64,000 nt of DNA from assembly GCA_963738545.1 (NCBI GenBank), contig CAVTXA010000007.1, positions 434,001-498,000 on the forward strand, written 5' to 3'. The DNA is from Bog-756 sp963738545. Lineage in GTDB: Bacteria; Actinomycetota; Acidimicrobiia; Acidimicrobiales; RAAP-2. The translations under genes and the position numbers were made by a program. The notes beneath the pieces are model-generated. The model saw nothing but the letters and a program-made list of their open reading frames with translations, was not told the DNA's origin and did no database searches. Below are positions 63,305 to 64,000 of the stretch, piece after piece. Position 1 is the stretch's first letter. Each line of letters opens with the position of its first letter.

Positions 63305-64000
63305 CTACCGGTCGATCCGGGCGAAGCGGTACTTGATCAGGGCCTTCAACGCTCCGAAGCCGTCCCGCCAGGTGATCTTCTTGCCCTCGTCGGCCTCCCG
63401 GCCGGCATAGGAGATGGGCACCTCGTAGATCCGGTAGCCCCGGCGCAGGATCTTGGCCGTGATCTCGGGCTCGAAGTCGAACCGGTCCGACTCGATGGTG
63501 ATGCCCTCGAGCACCCGTCGGTCGAACATCTTGTAGCAGGTCTCCATGTCCGAGAGCGTGGACGAGTAGAGCACGTTGGTGACGAGGGAGAGGAACCGGT
63601 TGCCCATCCAGTGCAGGGGCATCATGTTCTTGCGCTCCCCGGTGAACCGGCTCCCGTAGACCACCTGGGCCTTGCGCTGCAGGATCGGGATCGAGCAGCG
63701 CGGGACCAGTCGTTGCGGGTCGTACTCGAGGTCGGCGTCCTGGATCAGCACCAGGTCGCCCCTTGGTGGCCTCCATACCGGTCCGGATGGCCGCACCTTT
63801 GCCCTGGTTCTGCGGGTGGTTGATCACCCGGACGGTCGAGTCGCCCAGGGCGGCCAGGACCTTGTCGGTGCCGTCCGAGGAGCCGTCGTTGACCACGATG
63901 ACCTCGACGTCCACCGGCAGGGTCACGGCCCGGATCCGCCGGATGACCTCGGCCACCGTCGTCCGCTCGTTGTAGACCGGCACGATGACCGAGAGGAGGG
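63305..64000 (-). CDS. Dolichyl-phosphate mannosyltransferase-like GT2, partial and frameshifted
   Basis: A family 2 glycosyltransferase whose 5' end is beyond the right edge; the frame is open there (SVIVPVYNERTTVAEVIRRI). It has VIVVNDGSSDGTDKVL as nucleotide-binding core and NQGKGAAIRTGMEATKG. After about 63766 the frame changes because of one extra G in AAGGGGCGACC. The remaining protein continues DLVLIQDADLEYDPQ, VVYGSRFTGERKNM and SDMETCYKMFDRRVLEGITIESDRFDFEPEITAKILRRGYRIYEVPISYAGREADEGKKITWRDGFGALK. This is the DPM1/GT2 group that makes lipid-phosphate sugars, possibly the donors for the GT-C enzymes of the glycan island. Confidence 0.75.

Overview
The window is high-GC actinobacterial chromosome. 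The signs are frequent GTG starts, GTGA/ATGA stop-start overlaps, an F420-type LLM oxidoreductase, the eno - FtsB/DivIC-like - DUF501 - ppx run beside mazG, and many genes whose start codon lies 6-8 bases after a TANNNT-like -10 box, as expected for leaderless mRNAs. A lineage such as Acidimicrobiia would fit, but that is inference: no rRNA or ribosomal protein lies in the window. No transposase, CRISPR array or phage gene was seen.

Layout. 1-9.2 kb: the end of an MFS transporter, a Tat-exported small protein with a DUF4331 protein, a protein with a Glu-Val repeat, DUF3052, a PAS-GGDEF diguanylate cyclase, a cupin, an isoprenylcysteine-methyltransferase-like membrane protein, an LLM oxidoreductase and two very small proteins. 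9.3-13.6 kb: an orphan FtsX-type permease and a two-helix membrane protein carrying TrkA-N and RyR domains. 14.1-17.9 kb: a four-gene sulfate ABC transporter operon behind a probable leaderless promoter and a small palindrome. 17.9-22.1 kb: DinB-like, membrane, tandem-DivIVA-like and unknown genes. 22.4-26.9 kb: two GGDEF-EAL proteins, the first preceded by a coupled 28-codon reading frame. 27-30.7 kb: a surface/secretion group with a small winged-helix regulator, a DUF3494 ice-binding-like adhesin (frameshifted) coupled to its class F sortase, and a divergent pair (small HTH protein, secreted protein) that shares three exact copies of a 14-bp operator.

30.8-36.8 kb: a tRNA with anticodon UAA but a short variable loop, a heavily frameshifted SDR plus enoyl-CoA hydratase pair, an RHH/PIN toxin-antitoxin pair, a type B carboxylesterase and an NlpC/P60 cell-wall hydrolase. 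36.9-44.2 kb: a truncated methyltransferase joined to a polyprenyl-phosphate glycosyltransferase, an acyltransferase, a degenerate epimerase, a GNAT acetyltransferase and a decayed YfhO-like membrane protein. 44.3-55.8 kb: a minus-strand surface-glycan island whose first part is visibly poorer in GC, with three GT-C proteins, a doubly coupled 77-residue protein, an acyltransferase 3, a methyltransferase-GT2 fusion, a GT2 and an NDP-sugar epimerase. 55.9-64 kb: conserved housekeeping genes (ppx, DUF501, FtsB/DivIC-like, eno, mazG, SurA-like lipoprotein) and a GT2 running off the right edge.

Two points matter for any reader. First, single-base indels disrupt at least eight genes (near 28273, 31.1-31.8 kb, 32.1-32.6 kb, 37.56-37.62 kb, 42.96-44.03 kb, 49.61 kb, 51.59 kb, 63.77 kb). 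The sequence alone cannot separate real decay from base-calling error. Second, the most promising biology is the adhesin/sortase pair, the three-copy operator between two leaderless genes, and the TrkA-N/RyR membrane protein.
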